Origin: Geobacillus subterraneus
GTDB lineage: Bacteria > Bacillota > Bacilli > Bacillales > Anoxybacillaceae
DNA: 64,000 nucleotides
Assembly (NCBI RefSeq): GCF_001618685.1
Contig: NZ_CP014342.1
Coordinates: 1,240,001 to 1,304,000, forward strand
Direction of reading: 5' to 3'
Every line of letters starts with the position of its first letter. The stretch's first letter is position 1. Positions 35,109-43,158 of the stretch are shown here, piece by piece. The notes under the pieces were generated by a model that was not told the DNA's origin, ran no database searches, and worked only from the letters and a program-made list of their open reading frames with translations. A program made the translations under genes and the position numbers.

Positions 35109-36236
35109 TTGGCAAAAACGATTTCGGTCAAAGAGATCGCCAATAAAATTATGCGCGGCGAGGAGTTGTTTATCGTAGACGCCCGCAATCCCGAAGATTT
35201 TGCTGATTGGCGTATTGAAGGAAAAGGAGTCGAAGTCGTCAACATTCCGTATTTTGAAGTGTTGGATGGCATTGAACCATATTTGGACCGTTTGCCGAAA
35301 GAGAAAAGCAAAACGATTTATGCCGTTTGCGCGAAGGGCGGTTCGTCAGAGTTTGTGGCCGAACAGTTGGAAGCAGCGGGCTATACGGACGTTTATTCGA
35401 TCGAAGGCGGGATGAAGGCATGGAGCGAGCATTTGGAACCCGTAAAAATCGGTGAGCTGAAAAGCGGAGGGACGATTTACCAATTCGTCCGCCTTGGCAA
35501 AGGGTGTCTCTCGTATCTTGTCGAATCGAACGGTGAGGGGGCGTTGATCGATACGAACCGCATGACTGACGCTTACGTCCGTTTTGCGAACGAACACGGC
35601 ATTACAATCAAGCATGTGCTCGATACGCACTTGCATGCCGACCATATTTCTGGCGGGCGTAAGTTGGCGGAAGAACTGGGTGCGACGTATTACTTGCCGC
35701 CGAAAGACGCAGAAGAGGTGACGTTTACCTACACACCGATTCAAGATGGCGACCGCATCCACGTTGGCCATGTCGTGATTGAAGCGTTGTATTCACCGGG
35801 ACATACGATTGGCAGTACATCGTTTATTGTAGATGATCAATATTTATTAACCGGCGATATTTTGTTTGTTGATTCGATCGGACGCCCAGATTTGGCGGGG
35901 AAAGCGCAAGACTGGGTGAGCGATCTGCGGGAAACCCTTTATCGTCGTTATAAACAATTGGCGGATGATTTAATTGTGTTGCCAGCCCATTATATGGGGC
36001 CGAAGGAAATGAACGAGGACGGCAGTGTCGCTGAACGGTTGGGGATTTTGTATAAGAAAAATCACGGACTGAATATTTCTAGTGATGAAGAGTTTCGTCG
36101 TACCGTGACAGAAAACTTGCCGCCGCAACCGAACGCTTATCAGGAAATTCGGCAGACCAATATGGGGAAACTGCATCCGACAGAAGACGAACAACGGGAA
36201 ATGGAAATCGGTCCAAACCGTTGCGCCGTTCGATAA
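35109..36236 (+). CDS. Rhodanese-persulfide dioxygenase fusion, copy 1
   Basis: The 375-residue protein has an N-terminal rhodanese domain (about 1-110, active-site loop CAKGGSS) and a C-terminal ETHE1-like metallo-beta-lactamase domain (about 120-375). The dioxygenase part shows [11 protein letters not shown] and [11 protein letters not shown], plus VLPAHY, the iron ligands expected of a persulfide dioxygenase. It oxidises a thiol persulfide to sulfite. The order is rhodanese first, the reverse of classical CstB. TTG start after AGGAGGGG. Confidence 0.92.
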   Translation: MAKTISVKEIANKIMRGEELFIVDARNPEDFADWRIEGKGVEVVNIPYFEVLDGIEPYLDRLPKEKSKTIYAVCAKGGSSEFVAEQLEAAGYTDVYSIEGGMKAWSEHLEPVKIGELKSGGTIYQFVRLGKGCLSYLVESNGEGALIDTNRMTDAYVRFANEHGITIKHVLDTHLHADHISGGRKLAEELGATYYLPPKDAEEVTFTYTPIQDGDRIHVGHVVIEALYSPGHTIGSTSFIVDDQYLLTGDILFVDSIGRPDLAGKAQDWVSDLRETLYRRYKQLADDLIVLPAHYMGPKEMNEDGSVAERLGILYKKNHGLNISSDEEFRRTVTENLPPQPNAYQEIRQTNMGKLHPTEDEQREMEIGPNRCAVR

Positions 36237-36241
36237 AAAAG

Positions 36242-36271
36242 GAGCCGGCGTTTTCGAATGCCGGCTTTTTT
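36242..36271 (+). terminator. Terminator of the first sulfur operon
   Basis: GAGCCGGC pairs with GCCGGCTT(TTTT), with T tract to 36271. Confidence 0.92.
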
Positions 36272-36410
36272 CATCGGGTTGAACAATTGAGATTTCGTAG
36301 TTCTGGAAACCAAACCGCGCAGCAGTTGTTTAATGCTATGATCCTGTGTTGATGAAGGAGAAAATGGAGAATACGATTAAAATGAAAAGTCAGGAATCGG
36401 AGGGGAACGA

Positions 36411-36980
36411 ATGACAGGGCATCGTTTTCATCATGAACATGCCGAACGGTTATTGGATCCGAAGCGCAAAGAATGGATCGACCCGGAGAAGGCGGTTTCG
36501 GTGTTGTCAGTGAAACCGGACGATACGATTATGGATCTAGGGGCAGGGAACGGTTATTTCACGATTCCGTTGGCGCAAGCAACAAACGGAAACGTATATG
36601 CGGTTGACGTGCAGCCTGAGATGATCGAATTGCTAAAGCAGCGGGCGCAACAGCTAGGGATGACGAACATACAATACCAAGTCGCGGATGTCGTTTCGAC
36701 GTCGCTACCTTCCCGCTCCATCGATAAAGGTATCATGGCGTTTGTCTTTCATGAAGTGGAGCAAAAAGATGCTGCCATTGATGAAATTCGCCGTGTGATG
36801 AAGCCGGACGGGACGTTTCTTTTGATTGAATGGGAAGCGATAGAAAGCGAAATGGGACCGCCCTTGCATGAGCGCATTCCGTCCGATCAGTTGCTTTCCT
36901 ATATGAAACAAAAAGCGGGGCATGTGGAACTTGTCCGTTTCCATCCAGCTGTCTATGGCTTGTTGATTCGTTGGACGTAA
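36411..36980 (+). CDS. Class I SAM-dependent methyltransferase
   Basis: This 189-residue methyltransferase has the nucleotide-binding motif DTIMDLGAGNGYFTIPLAQA, then NVYAVDVQPEMIELLKQRAQ and VMKPDGTFLLIEWEAIESEM. It resembles UbiE/Methyltransf_11-type enzymes found with arsenic, tellurite or sulfur genes. Start after CGGAGGGG. The substrate is unknown. It stands alone between two sulfur operons. Confidence 0.87.
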   Translation: MTGHRFHHEHAERLLDPKRKEWIDPEKAVSVLSVKPDDTIMDLGAGNGYFTIPLAQATNGNVYAVDVQPEMIELLKQRAQQLGMTNIQYQVADVVSTSLPSRSIDKGIMAFVFHEVEQKDAAIDEIRRVMKPDGTFLLIEWEAIESEMGPPLHERIPSDQLLSYMKQKAGHVELVRFHPAVYGLLIRWT

Positions 36981-37079
36981 TCCGATTTTTCAGAGGGCGG
37001 ATAGTCGCACCGAGTACGCGGTGCAACAATCCGTTTCTTGATTTGAGAAGGTGATTGTTGAGCATCGTTCTTCATGGTA

Positions 37080-37351
37080 TCACCGGTCTTGTAAAAGGCC
37101 GGTGAATCATGGGGACTACAAGGAACAAAAAACTGATGTGACAAAGTTTCTCTATTTGATAAATATTGTCGGAAAATAGCGCGTTTCGTTACATCACCAG
37201 CTTTTTTGGAAGCCTAGAAGGTTGGTGAAAAACAGCTGTTTGTCTTGATCGATGATTGAACGCGTGAACATAGAGGCTGATGTAACAAGTTTTTTCTACT
37301 TGGGAAACGATTCCGAGAAGCGGTTGCGTGAGTAAATCACCAGCCCGCTAG
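37080..37351. repeat. Array of inverted-ended repeats (unit about 138 bp)
   Basis: The 504-bp gap 36981-37484 holds two adjacent repeat units rather than a gene. Unit B (37214-37351) begins CTAGAAGGTTGGTGA and ends TCACCAGCCCGCTAG. A diverged unit A precedes it (about 37093-37206), and hairpins TCACCGG/CCGGTGA (37080-37105) and TCACCA/TGGTGA (37194-37228) form where ends meet. A unit of the same length is at 52701-52838. Confidence 0.65.
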
Positions 37352-37422
37352 AAAAATGACAGGTTTCCCTGCCTGCAGCGGTTTTTGTGGAAAAGCAAGA
37401 CGGTTGGAAATACATTCCTGTT

Positions 37423-37450
37423 GATTATATACTATTAGGGGTATATAATC
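37423..37450 (+). promoter_or_regulatory. CstR-type operator before the rhodanese-cstR pair
   Basis: GATTATATAC (37423-37432) and GTATATAATC (37441-37450) are perfect 10-bp inverted arms around TATTAGGG. The ATAC...GTAT core resembles CsoR/CstR-family operators and recurs three more times downstream in this cluster. Confidence 0.72.
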
Positions 37451-37484
37451 ACTTTGCATAGATAAAGAAGAGGAGGGTGAGATA

Positions 37485-37880
37485 TTGATTGGGGGCAGTT
37501 TGTTGCTGATTTTTCTCACTTTGTTCATCGTAGCGCTGTATCGGCGCTACGGTCCGGTAAAAGGCGTTTTGTGTCTTTCGGTCGATCAAGTGTCGAACCA
37601 CTTGCTTATTGTCGATTTGCGTGATTATAATGAAATCAACGACCGTATGTTTCGCCATGCACTGCATATCCCTGTTGCCTATATCAAACGGCAGCTGTCA
37701 TCCATTCCGCGGCAGCCATTGCATGTGGTTGCTCAAGATGTGGTGGAAAAAAATATTGGCATTCGGCTGCTGCGCCGCTACGGTTATGAGGTGAAAAGCT
37801 ACTCAATCGCGGCTTGTGATTGTCGAACAAGGAGGCGAGCCAACCGATGGAATACAATAAAGAAATCAAAAACCGCTTAA
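37485..37880 (+). CDS. Membrane-anchored rhodanese-like protein lacking the catalytic cysteine
   Basis: The 131-residue protein has one N-terminal membrane helix (GGSLLLIFLTLFIVALYRRY) followed by a rhodanese-like fold (LLIVDLRDYNEINDRMFRHA, LHIPVAYIKRQLSSIP). Where active rhodaneses have a cysteine loop it reads LHVVAQDVVEKNIG, so it is not a standard sulfurtransferase. The C-terminal CDC motif might carry sulfur instead. TTG start after GAGGAGGG. It overlaps cstR by 34 bp and is probably cotranscribed with it. Confidence 0.78.
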   Translation: MIGGSLLLIFLTLFIVALYRRYGPVKGVLCLSVDQVSNHLLIVDLRDYNEINDRMFRHALHIPVAYIKRQLSSIPRQPLHVVAQDVVEKNIGIRLLRRYGYEVKSYSIAACDCRTRRRANRWNTIKKSKTA

Positions 37881-38107
37881 AACGGATTGAAGGACAAATT
37901 AAAGGCGTCCTCGGTATGATGGAACAAGGCAAAGACTGCAAGAGCGTCGTTTCCCAGCTGTCGGCGGCGCGCAATGCCATTGATCGCGCCATTGCCGTCA
38001 TCGTCAGCACCAATTTGGAACATTGCCTGCGGGAAAGCATGGAAAAAGGAGAAAACGCAGATCATCTTGTCAAAGAAGCCGTCGAACTATTGGTCAAAAG
38101 CCGTTAA
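37847..38107 (+). CDS. cstR: CstR-like persulfide-sensing repressor (CsoR family)
   Basis: This 86-residue all-helical repressor has NRLKRIEGQIKGVLGMMEQG, the first cysteine in KDCKSVVSQLSAARNAIDRA and the second in STNLEHCLRES. In copper-sensing CsoR a histidine occupies the position four before the second cysteine; here it is asparagine, as in the staphylococcal sulfur sensor CstR. Persulfides would link the two cysteines and release DNA. The start at 37847 follows AAGGAGG; four palindromes nearby are its likely operators. Confidence 0.85.
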   Translation: MEYNKEIKNRLKRIEGQIKGVLGMMEQGKDCKSVVSQLSAARNAIDRAIAVIVSTNLEHCLRESMEKGENADHLVKEAVELLVKSR

Positions 38108-38129
38108 TGCGTTGCTCAACAAAAAGGTG

Positions 38130-38174
38130 TTGACAACGTTCTTTTTCTTGTAGTAATATACCCATAGGGGTAAT
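38130..38174 (+). promoter_or_regulatory. Promoter with CstR-type operator before tusA
   Basis: TTGACA (38130-38135), 18 bp and TAATAT (38154-38159) form a promoter. ATATACCCATAGGGGTAAT (38156-38174) overlaps the -10, a position that would block polymerase when CstR is bound. Confidence 0.75.
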
Positions 38175-38208
38175 GGTAATAAACTTTATCTAACCAAGGA
38201 GGTCATCA

Positions 38209-38439
38209 ATGATGAATGTAGCAAAAGTATTGGATGCCAAAGGACTAGCTTGCCCGATGCCGGTGGTGAGAGCGAAAAAAGCGATGGACGAATTGCAATC
38301 AGGTCAAGTGCTCGAGGTGCACACGACCGATAAAGGGGCGAAAAACGATTTGCCGGCATGGGCGAAAGCGAGCGGCCATACGGTGCTTGAGATGAAAGAA
38401 GACAACGGTGTGTTGATGTTCTGGATCCAAAAAGGATAA
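38209..38439 (+). CDS. TusA-family sulfur carrier protein
   Basis: The 76-residue TusA-like protein has the CPxP motif in LDAKGLACPMPVVRAKKAMD, whose cysteine carries persulfide sulfur, and the closing strand VLEMKEDNGVLMFWIQKG. Start after AAGGAGG. It would pass sulfane sulfur between the DsrE-like protein and rhodaneses encoded next. Confidence 0.9.
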   Translation: MMNVAKVLDAKGLACPMPVVRAKKAMDELQSGQVLEVHTTDKGAKNDLPAWAKASGHTVLEMKEDNGVLMFWIQKG

Positions 38440-38454
38440 TGTGTGCACATTTTT

Positions 38455-38470
38455 ATACCCATACAGGTAT
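38455..38470 (+). promoter_or_regulatory. CstR-type operator before the second DsrE-like gene
   Basis: ATACCCATACAGGTAT carries ATACC/GGTAT inverted arms in the 51-bp gap between tusA and the next gene. No clear promoter is seen, so it may act with the upstream promoter. Confidence 0.5.
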
Positions 38471-38490
38471 GAAGGGAAGGAGGCAGCCAG

Positions 38491-38973
38491 ATGACACAGC
38501 CGAAGAAAAAGACGACGATCATTTTGTTCAGCGGCGACTATGACAAGGCGATGGCGGCTTACATCATCGCCAACGGCGCCGCTGCCTACGACCATGACGT
38601 GACGATCTTTCATACGTTCTGGGGGCTGAACGCCTTGCGGAAAGAGGCGTCGGTTCCAGTGCAAAAAGGGTTTCTTGAAAAGATGTTCGCGAAAATGATG
38701 CCGCGCGGCGCGGACCGCATGGGGCTGTCGCGCATGAATTTTGCCGGCATCGGCCCGAAGTTGATCAAAAAGGTGATCAAAAAGCATAACGCCATGCCGC
38801 TTCCGCAGTTGATCGAAATGGCGAAAGAGCAAGGTGTCAAGCTTGTCGCCTGTCAAATGACGGTCGATTTGCTGGGGCTGAAGCCGGAAGAATTGATCGA
38901 CGGCATTGAGTTTGCGGGGGTGGCTGCGTATTTGGCTGATGCTTCGGAAGGAAATGTGAACTTATTTATTTAA
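38491..38973 (+). CDS. DsrE2-like (DsrE/DsrF/DrsH) sulfur protein
   Basis: This 160-residue protein resembles DsrE2A/peroxiredoxin-like sulfur carriers: TIILFSGDYDKAMAAYIIAN, VTIFHTFWGLNALRKEASV, then EQGVKLVACQMTVDLLGLKP. The cysteine in ACQMT aligns with that of the 34402 DsrE-like protein, so the two are paralogs, but this one has an extra middle region around MPRGADRMGLSRMNFAGIGP. RBS GGAAGGAGG. Confidence 0.9.
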   Translation: MTQPKKKTTIILFSGDYDKAMAAYIIANGAAAYDHDVTIFHTFWGLNALRKEASVPVQKGFLEKMFAKMMPRGADRMGLSRMNFAGIGPKLIKKVIKKHNAMPLPQLIEMAKEQGVKLVACQMTVDLLGLKPEELIDGIEFAGVAAYLADASEGNVNLFI

Positions 38974-38987
38974 AATGAGGGAAGGGT

Positions 38988-39353
38988 ATGTCACAAACCA
39001 TCATCAACATCGTGTTGTTCGTTTTGCTTGCTTGGTTTCTCGCCAGTCGTTTCATTCCGCCGAAAGGTGTGCAAATGATTACGACAGCGGAGTTAAAACG
39101 GCGGCTGAAACAACCTGGCGTGCAATATATTGACGTGCGCACTCCGATGGAGTTTCGCTCTTTCCACTTGCCGGGCTTTCGCAACATTCCGCTGCACGAA
39201 TTGGCTGCACGTGCTCGCGAACTATCGAAAGAAAAAGAAGTGGTGGTCATTTGTCAAAGCGGAATGAGAAGCCAAAAAGCGAGCAAATTATTAAAGAAAA
39301 TGGGATTTCAGCACGTAACGAACGTCAAAGGCGGTTTAAGCGCTTGGCAGTAG
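38988..39353 (+). CDS. Membrane-anchored rhodanese
   Basis: The 121-residue protein has an N-terminal membrane helix (IINIVLFVLLAWFLASRFIP) followed by a single active rhodanese domain with YIDVRTPMEFRSFHLPGFRN and the catalytic loop CQSGMRSQKA. It transfers sulfane sulfur near the membrane. RBS GGGAAGGG is close to the start. It is 14 bp after the DsrE2-like gene. Confidence 0.9.
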   Translation: MSQTIINIVLFVLLAWFLASRFIPPKGVQMITTAELKRRLKQPGVQYIDVRTPMEFRSFHLPGFRNIPLHELAARARELSKEKEVVVICQSGMRSQKASKLLKKMGFQHVTNVKGGLSAWQ

Positions 39354-39365
39354 AGGAGGATGACG

Positions 39366-39662
39366 ATGAAAACAATCACAACGAAAGAGGTGGAAGAACG
39401 GCTTCGCGCCGGAGAGCCACTTCGGATCATTGACGTGCGCGAACCGGATGAAGTGGCCGCAGGAAAAATTCCGGGAGCGGTCAACATTCCGCTCGGTTTG
39501 ATCGAGTTTCGCATGCATGAATTGGACAAAAATGAGGAATACATTCTCGTCTGCCGTTCCGGCGGCCGCAGCGGCCGTGCCGCGGAGTTTCTTGACAGCC
39601 GCGGTTACCGCGTCATCAACATGACAGGCGGCATGCTCGCCTGGGAAGGGCCTGTCGAATAA
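39366..39662 (+). CDS. Single-domain rhodanese
   Basis: This 98-residue cytoplasmic rhodanese has IIDVREPDEVAAGKIPGAVN and the loop CRSGGRSGRA. The start at 39366 is favoured because GAGGAGG lies 6 bp upstream; ATG 39360 is too near. It follows the anchored rhodanese by 12 bp. Confidence 0.9.
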   Translation: MKTITTKEVEERLRAGEPLRIIDVREPDEVAAGKIPGAVNIPLGLIEFRMHELDKNEEYILVCRSGGRSGRAAEFLDSRGYRVINMTGGMLAWEGPVE

Positions 39663-39683
39663 GCTGTAAGGAGGGATTCGTTC

Positions 39684-40253
39684 ATGATTAAAGTTGATAT
39701 GACCGTTGATGCGAAAGGACTGTCCTGCCCGATGCCGATCGTTCGAACGAAAAAGGCGATCAATGAATTGCAACCGGGTCAAGTGCTGGAAGTGCAGGCG
39801 ACGGATAAGGGATCCAAAGCCGATATTAAAGCATGGGCGGAAAGCACAGGGCATCAATATTTAGGAACAATTGAAGAAAATGGGGTTTTGAAACATTATA
39901 TCCGCAAGTCAGCGGAAAATGAAACACGCAAAGAAACGGCATTCCCTCATGTCGTATCGAATGAACAATTGCAAGAAAAACTTCACGATCCGGATTCGTT
40001 CGTCTTGGATGTCCGTGAACCGGCGGAGTATGCGTTCGGCCATATTCCAGGTGCGGTTTCGATTCCGCTCGGGGATCTTGACAGCCGAATGACAGAGCTT
40101 CCGAAAGACAAAACGATTTACGTCGTGTGCCGCACAGGGACACGGAGCGATTTGGCCGCACAAAAGCTGGCCGAAAACGGATTTGACCGTGTGCGCAACG
40201 TCATTCCAGGCATGTCGCAGTGGAATGGGCCGCTTGATTCCGCTCAATCATAA
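39684..40253 (+). CDS. TusA-rhodanese fusion protein
   Basis: The 189-residue protein joins an N-terminal TusA domain (CPMP motif in VDAKGLSCPMPIVRTKKAIN, residues 1-75) to a C-terminal rhodanese (VLDVREPAEYAFGHIPGAVS, loop CRTGTRSDLA, residues 90-185). It would take sulfur on one domain and hand it to the other. Start after AAGGAGGG. It ends the tusA-initiated operon: its stop lies inside the terminator stem. Confidence 0.92.
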   Translation: MIKVDMTVDAKGLSCPMPIVRTKKAINELQPGQVLEVQATDKGSKADIKAWAESTGHQYLGTIEENGVLKHYIRKSAENETRKETAFPHVVSNEQLQEKLHDPDSFVLDVREPAEYAFGHIPGAVSIPLGDLDSRMTELPKDKTIYVVCRTGTRSDLAAQKLAENGFDRVRNVIPGMSQWNGPLDSAQS

Positions 40254-40268
40254 TTGAGCGGCCTTTTT
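40240..40268 (+). terminator. Terminator of the tusA operon
   Basis: CCGCTCAAT pairs with ATTGAGCGG, followed by CCTTTTT. It overlaps the last codons of the TusA-rhodanese gene. Confidence 0.85.
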
Positions 40269-40278
40269 CAACAAACTA

Positions 40279-40298
40279 ATATACACTAGGGGGTATAT
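40279..40298 (+). promoter_or_regulatory. CstR-type operator before the second persulfide dioxygenase
   Basis: ATATAC (40279-40284) and GTATAT (40293-40298) flank ACTAGGGG. It overlaps the ribosome binding region of the next gene, so repression could act on a promoter just upstream, between the terminator and this site. Confidence 0.65.
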
Positions 40299-40302
40299 GG
40301 GC

Positions 40303-41439
40303 ATGGTGAAAGAAATGACTGTACAACAAATGACGGAAAAGGTGTTAAACAAAGCATCGTTGTTTATCTTGGACGTTCGCAATGAAAGCGATTTTCGCGA
40401 TTGGAAAATCGAAGGGGAAAACTTCGCGTATTTGAACGTGCCGTATTTCGAATTGATTGACGGCGTGGATTCGATTGTCGACCGTCTTCCGAAAGACCAA
40501 GACATCGTCGTCGTGTGCGCGAAGGGCGGATCGGCGGCGTTTGTCGCTGAGCAGCTGGCAGAAGCCGGGTTTGACAACGTGTATACGCTCGCCGGCGGGA
40601 TGCAGGCGTGGAGCGAGCATCTCCATCAAGCGAAGGTATACGAAGATGATCAATTGAAAATTTACCAATTCATCCGCGTCGGCAAAGGATGCCTGTCGTA
40701 TATGATCATCTCAGGAAGCGAAGCGCTTGTCGTCGATCCATTGCGGTTTGTCGATGTGTATGAACAAGTGGCCAAACAAGAAGGGGTAACGATCACGCAT
40801 ATCGTGGATTCGCACTTGCATGCCGATCATTTGTCCGGCGGCAAAGCGCTGGCTGAACGAACGGGAGCAGCATATTACTTGATGAAAAGCGAAGGGGCGG
40901 TGTTCGATTTCAAGCCGCTTGAGCAACATGAAACGATCGACTTTGAAAACGTTCATCTTGAAGTGCTGGCAGTGAAAACGCCGGGCCATACGCCGGGCAG
41001 CGTCTCGTTCTTCGTCAACGGAAAATGGTTGTTCTCAGGTGACACGATTTTTGTCGGCGGTCTCGGGCGTCCGGACCTTGGCGGCAAAGTGGCCGAATGG
41101 GCAGAAGATTTGTATCACACCGTATATGAAAAAGTCACAGCCATGGCTGATGATGTCATCGTCTTGCCGGCGCACTACGCGAACTTAGACGAAGAAATCA
41201 ACGCGGAGGGGTATGTCGGCGATGCGTTAGGCCGTATCCGCGCCCGCAATGAGATGATGCAAAACAAACCAAAAGACGAATTTATCGATCTTGTCATCCA
41301 AAGCGCCAAAACGGAAACCCCGCCGAACTTCGAAGACATTGTCGCCATCAACCGCGGTCTCAAAACGGTGGATATCGAAACACAACGAGAGCTTGAGATC
41401 GGCCCGAACCGCTGCGCGCTGCATCATACTCATGCCTAA
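40303..41439 (+). CDS. Rhodanese-persulfide dioxygenase fusion, copy 2
   Basis: This protein of 378 residues is a paralog of the 35109 gene. It has an N-terminal rhodanese domain (loop CAKGGSAAF) and a C-terminal persulfide dioxygenase domain with DSHLHADHLSGG, TPGHTPGSVSFF and VLPAHY. Both copies end in a conserved EIGPNRCA tail. ATG 40303 (9 bp from GGGGG) is preferred to 40297. It is under its own CstR-type operator while copy 1 is not, so the two may respond to different signals. Confidence 0.92.
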   Translation: MVKEMTVQQMTEKVLNKASLFILDVRNESDFRDWKIEGENFAYLNVPYFELIDGVDSIVDRLPKDQDIVVVCAKGGSAAFVAEQLAEAGFDNVYTLAGGMQAWSEHLHQAKVYEDDQLKIYQFIRVGKGCLSYMIISGSEALVVDPLRFVDVYEQVAKQEGVTITHIVDSHLHADHLSGGKALAERTGAAYYLMKSEGAVFDFKPLEQHETIDFENVHLEVLAVKTPGHTPGSVSFFVNGKWLFSGDTIFVGGLGRPDLGGKVAEWAEDLYHTVYEKVTAMADDVIVLPAHYANLDEEINAEGYVGDALGRIRARNEMMQNKPKDEFIDLVIQSAKTETPPNFEDIVAINRGLKTVDIETQRELEIGPNRCALHHTHA

Positions 41440-41457
41440 TGAGCGGTTGCTTAGGTA

Positions 41458-41492
41458 GAGGGGGATGTGCTGAACAGATCCCCCTCGTTTTT
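41458..41492 (+). terminator. Terminator after the second persulfide dioxygenase
   Basis: GAGGGGGAT pairs with ATCCCCCTC, followed by GTTTTTC. Confidence 0.88.
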
Positions 41493-41522
41493 CAATAAAG
41501 ATCAAGAGAGGAGGCGTAAAAG

Positions 41523-42305
41523 GTGGACATATCGCTTCAGTTTATCATTGTCATCTTTTTGATCGGCTTTATCGGCTCCTTTATTTCCGGTATGGTCGGC
41601 ATTGGCGGATCCATTATTAAATATCCGATGCTGCTATACCTCCCGCCGTTGTTTGGGCTGGCGGCGTTCAGCGCCCATGAAGTGTCGGGGATCAGCGCCG
41701 TGCAAGTGTTTTTCGCCACGATCGGCGGCGTATGGGCGTACCGGAAGGGCGGCTACTTGAATAAATCGCTCATTTTGTATATGGGGGCAAGCATTTTCAT
41801 CGGCAGTTTCGTCGGCGGCTATGGCTCGAAGCTAATGAGTGAAGGAGCGATTAACGTTGTCTACGGCGTGCTGGCGGCGTTGGCAGCGATCATGATGTTT
41901 GTTCCAAAAAAAGGGATCGATGACATTCCGCTCGACCAAGTGACATTCAACAAATGGCTGGCGGCCGTCTTGGCGTTTCTGATCGGCGTCGGGTCCGGCA
42001 TCGTCGGGGCGGCGGGGGCATTTCTACTTGTGCCCGTTATGCTCGTCGTCTTGAAAATTCCGACTCGAATGACGATCGCTACTTCTTTGGCGGTGACGTT
42101 CATTTCCTCGATCGGCTCGACGTTCGGGAAAATCACCACCGGCCAAGTCGATTACGTTCCAGCGTTCATCATGATCATCGCAAGTTTGCTTGCCTCACCG
42201 CTCGGGGCGAAAGCCGGACAAAAGATGAATACGAAAGTGTTGCAGGTGATCTTGGCAGTATTGATTTTGGCGACAGCAGTGAAAATTTGGGTGGATATTT
42301 TATGA
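41523..42305 (+). CDS. TauE/SafE-family sulfite exporter-like protein
   Basis: The 260-residue membrane protein has about eight helices and the internal-repeat motifs of the family: [17 protein letters not shown] in the first half and [20 protein letters not shown] in the second. In cst-type clusters TauE exports sulfite or a related anion made by the dioxygenases. GTG start after GAGGAGG. It completes the detoxification route: persulfide to sulfite to export. Confidence 0.9.
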   Translation: MDISLQFIIVIFLIGFIGSFISGMVGIGGSIIKYPMLLYLPPLFGLAAFSAHEVSGISAVQVFFATIGGVWAYRKGGYLNKSLILYMGASIFIGSFVGGYGSKLMSEGAINVVYGVLAALAAIMMFVPKKGIDDIPLDQVTFNKWLAAVLAFLIGVGSGIVGAAGAFLLVPVMLVVLKIPTRMTIATSLAVTFISSIGSTFGKITTGQVDYVPAFIMIIASLLASPLGAKAGQKMNTKVLQVILAVLILATAVKIWVDIL

Positions 42306-42454
42306 TCGAAGCGCTTGAAAGGCGACGGGTCACGGGAAAAGACATGTGAACGCTGGAACTGATCATGTGTCGCCGTCCGTTTTCTGCGTGATGGTGAGCG
42401 ATCGATTTGGGCATGCTAAACAACGGGAAAACATAACGAAGGGAAGAAGGAGCG

Positions 42455-42841
42455 ATGTTCCATTACACGGTTGACGTGCCAACAGACATGGGCGAAACGA
42501 TCGAGCATTTGGAAGAGAACTTGAAACAAGAAGGATTTGGCGTGCTCTGGCAGTTTAGCGTAACCGAGAAGCTGCAAGAAAAGGGGCTTGATTTTTCCAC
42601 GCCGATGGTCATTTTGGAAGTGTGCAACCCGCAAGAAGCGGCGCGGGTGTTAAATGAAAACTTGTTGGTCGGTTATTTTTTGCCGTGTAAACTCGTTGTC
42701 TATCAAGAGAACGGCACAACGAAAATCGGCATGCCGAAGCCGACAATGCTTGTTGGCATGGTGAACGAGCCGGCGTTGAAGGAAATCGCGGAAGATATTG
42801 AGAAAAGGTTGGTCGCTTGCATTGACCAATGCCGTCAGTGA
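42455..42841 (+). CDS. DUF302-domain protein
   Basis: This 128-residue protein has a DUF302 domain: FHYTVDVPTDMGETIEHLEE, LEVCNPQEAARVLNENLLVG and YFLPCKLVVYQENGTTKIGM. Two cysteines (EVCNP, LPCK) are conserved in sulfur- or redox-linked members. RBS GAAGGAG. Its stop lies 10 bp before the left inverted repeat of the mobile element, so the element inserted just behind this gene. Confidence 0.87.
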   Translation: MFHYTVDVPTDMGETIEHLEENLKQEGFGVLWQFSVTEKLQEKGLDFSTPMVILEVCNPQEAARVLNENLLVGYFLPCKLVVYQENGTTKIGMPKPTMLVGMVNEPALKEIAEDIEKRLVACIDQCRQ

Positions 42842-42893
42842 AAAGGAAAAAGGTGTCCCACAGACTAAAGGGTTCCGTTTTGAGGTGCAAAAA

Positions 42894-43158
42894 CAAAAAA
42901 ATGGTCGAAAATGACACTATTTTTGACAAATCAATTAGCATTCAATTAAATTAAAAAGCAGGGTAATTGCTAACGGATTCACATTAGGAAGGGAAAATGT
43001 TAAATAATACATCAAATAGCAAGGTAATTAGCAATACATTTAAACAAAAATAACAATATAAATCGCAAAGAAAAACGCTCAGATTTTCATTCTGAGCGTT
43101 TTTAATACTTATTAGTGTTTCTTATTGAACTGAAGATTCCCATTAATTAAAGAAATGT
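42894..43158. other. AT-rich left subterminal region of the transposon
   Basis: The gene-free stretch contains the AAAATGACACT motif shared with the right end, and an ATTCTGAGCG-type terminator hairpin (AACGCTCAGA/TCTGAGCGTTTTT near 43074-43100) pointing in from the left. No gene was seen. Confidence 0.55.

Noticed and set aside
37080-37351. CRISPR array in the gap before the rhodanese-cstR pair
   Set aside because: The repeats are long, inverted-ended and imperfect, and there are no cas genes; a MITE-like explanation fits better.
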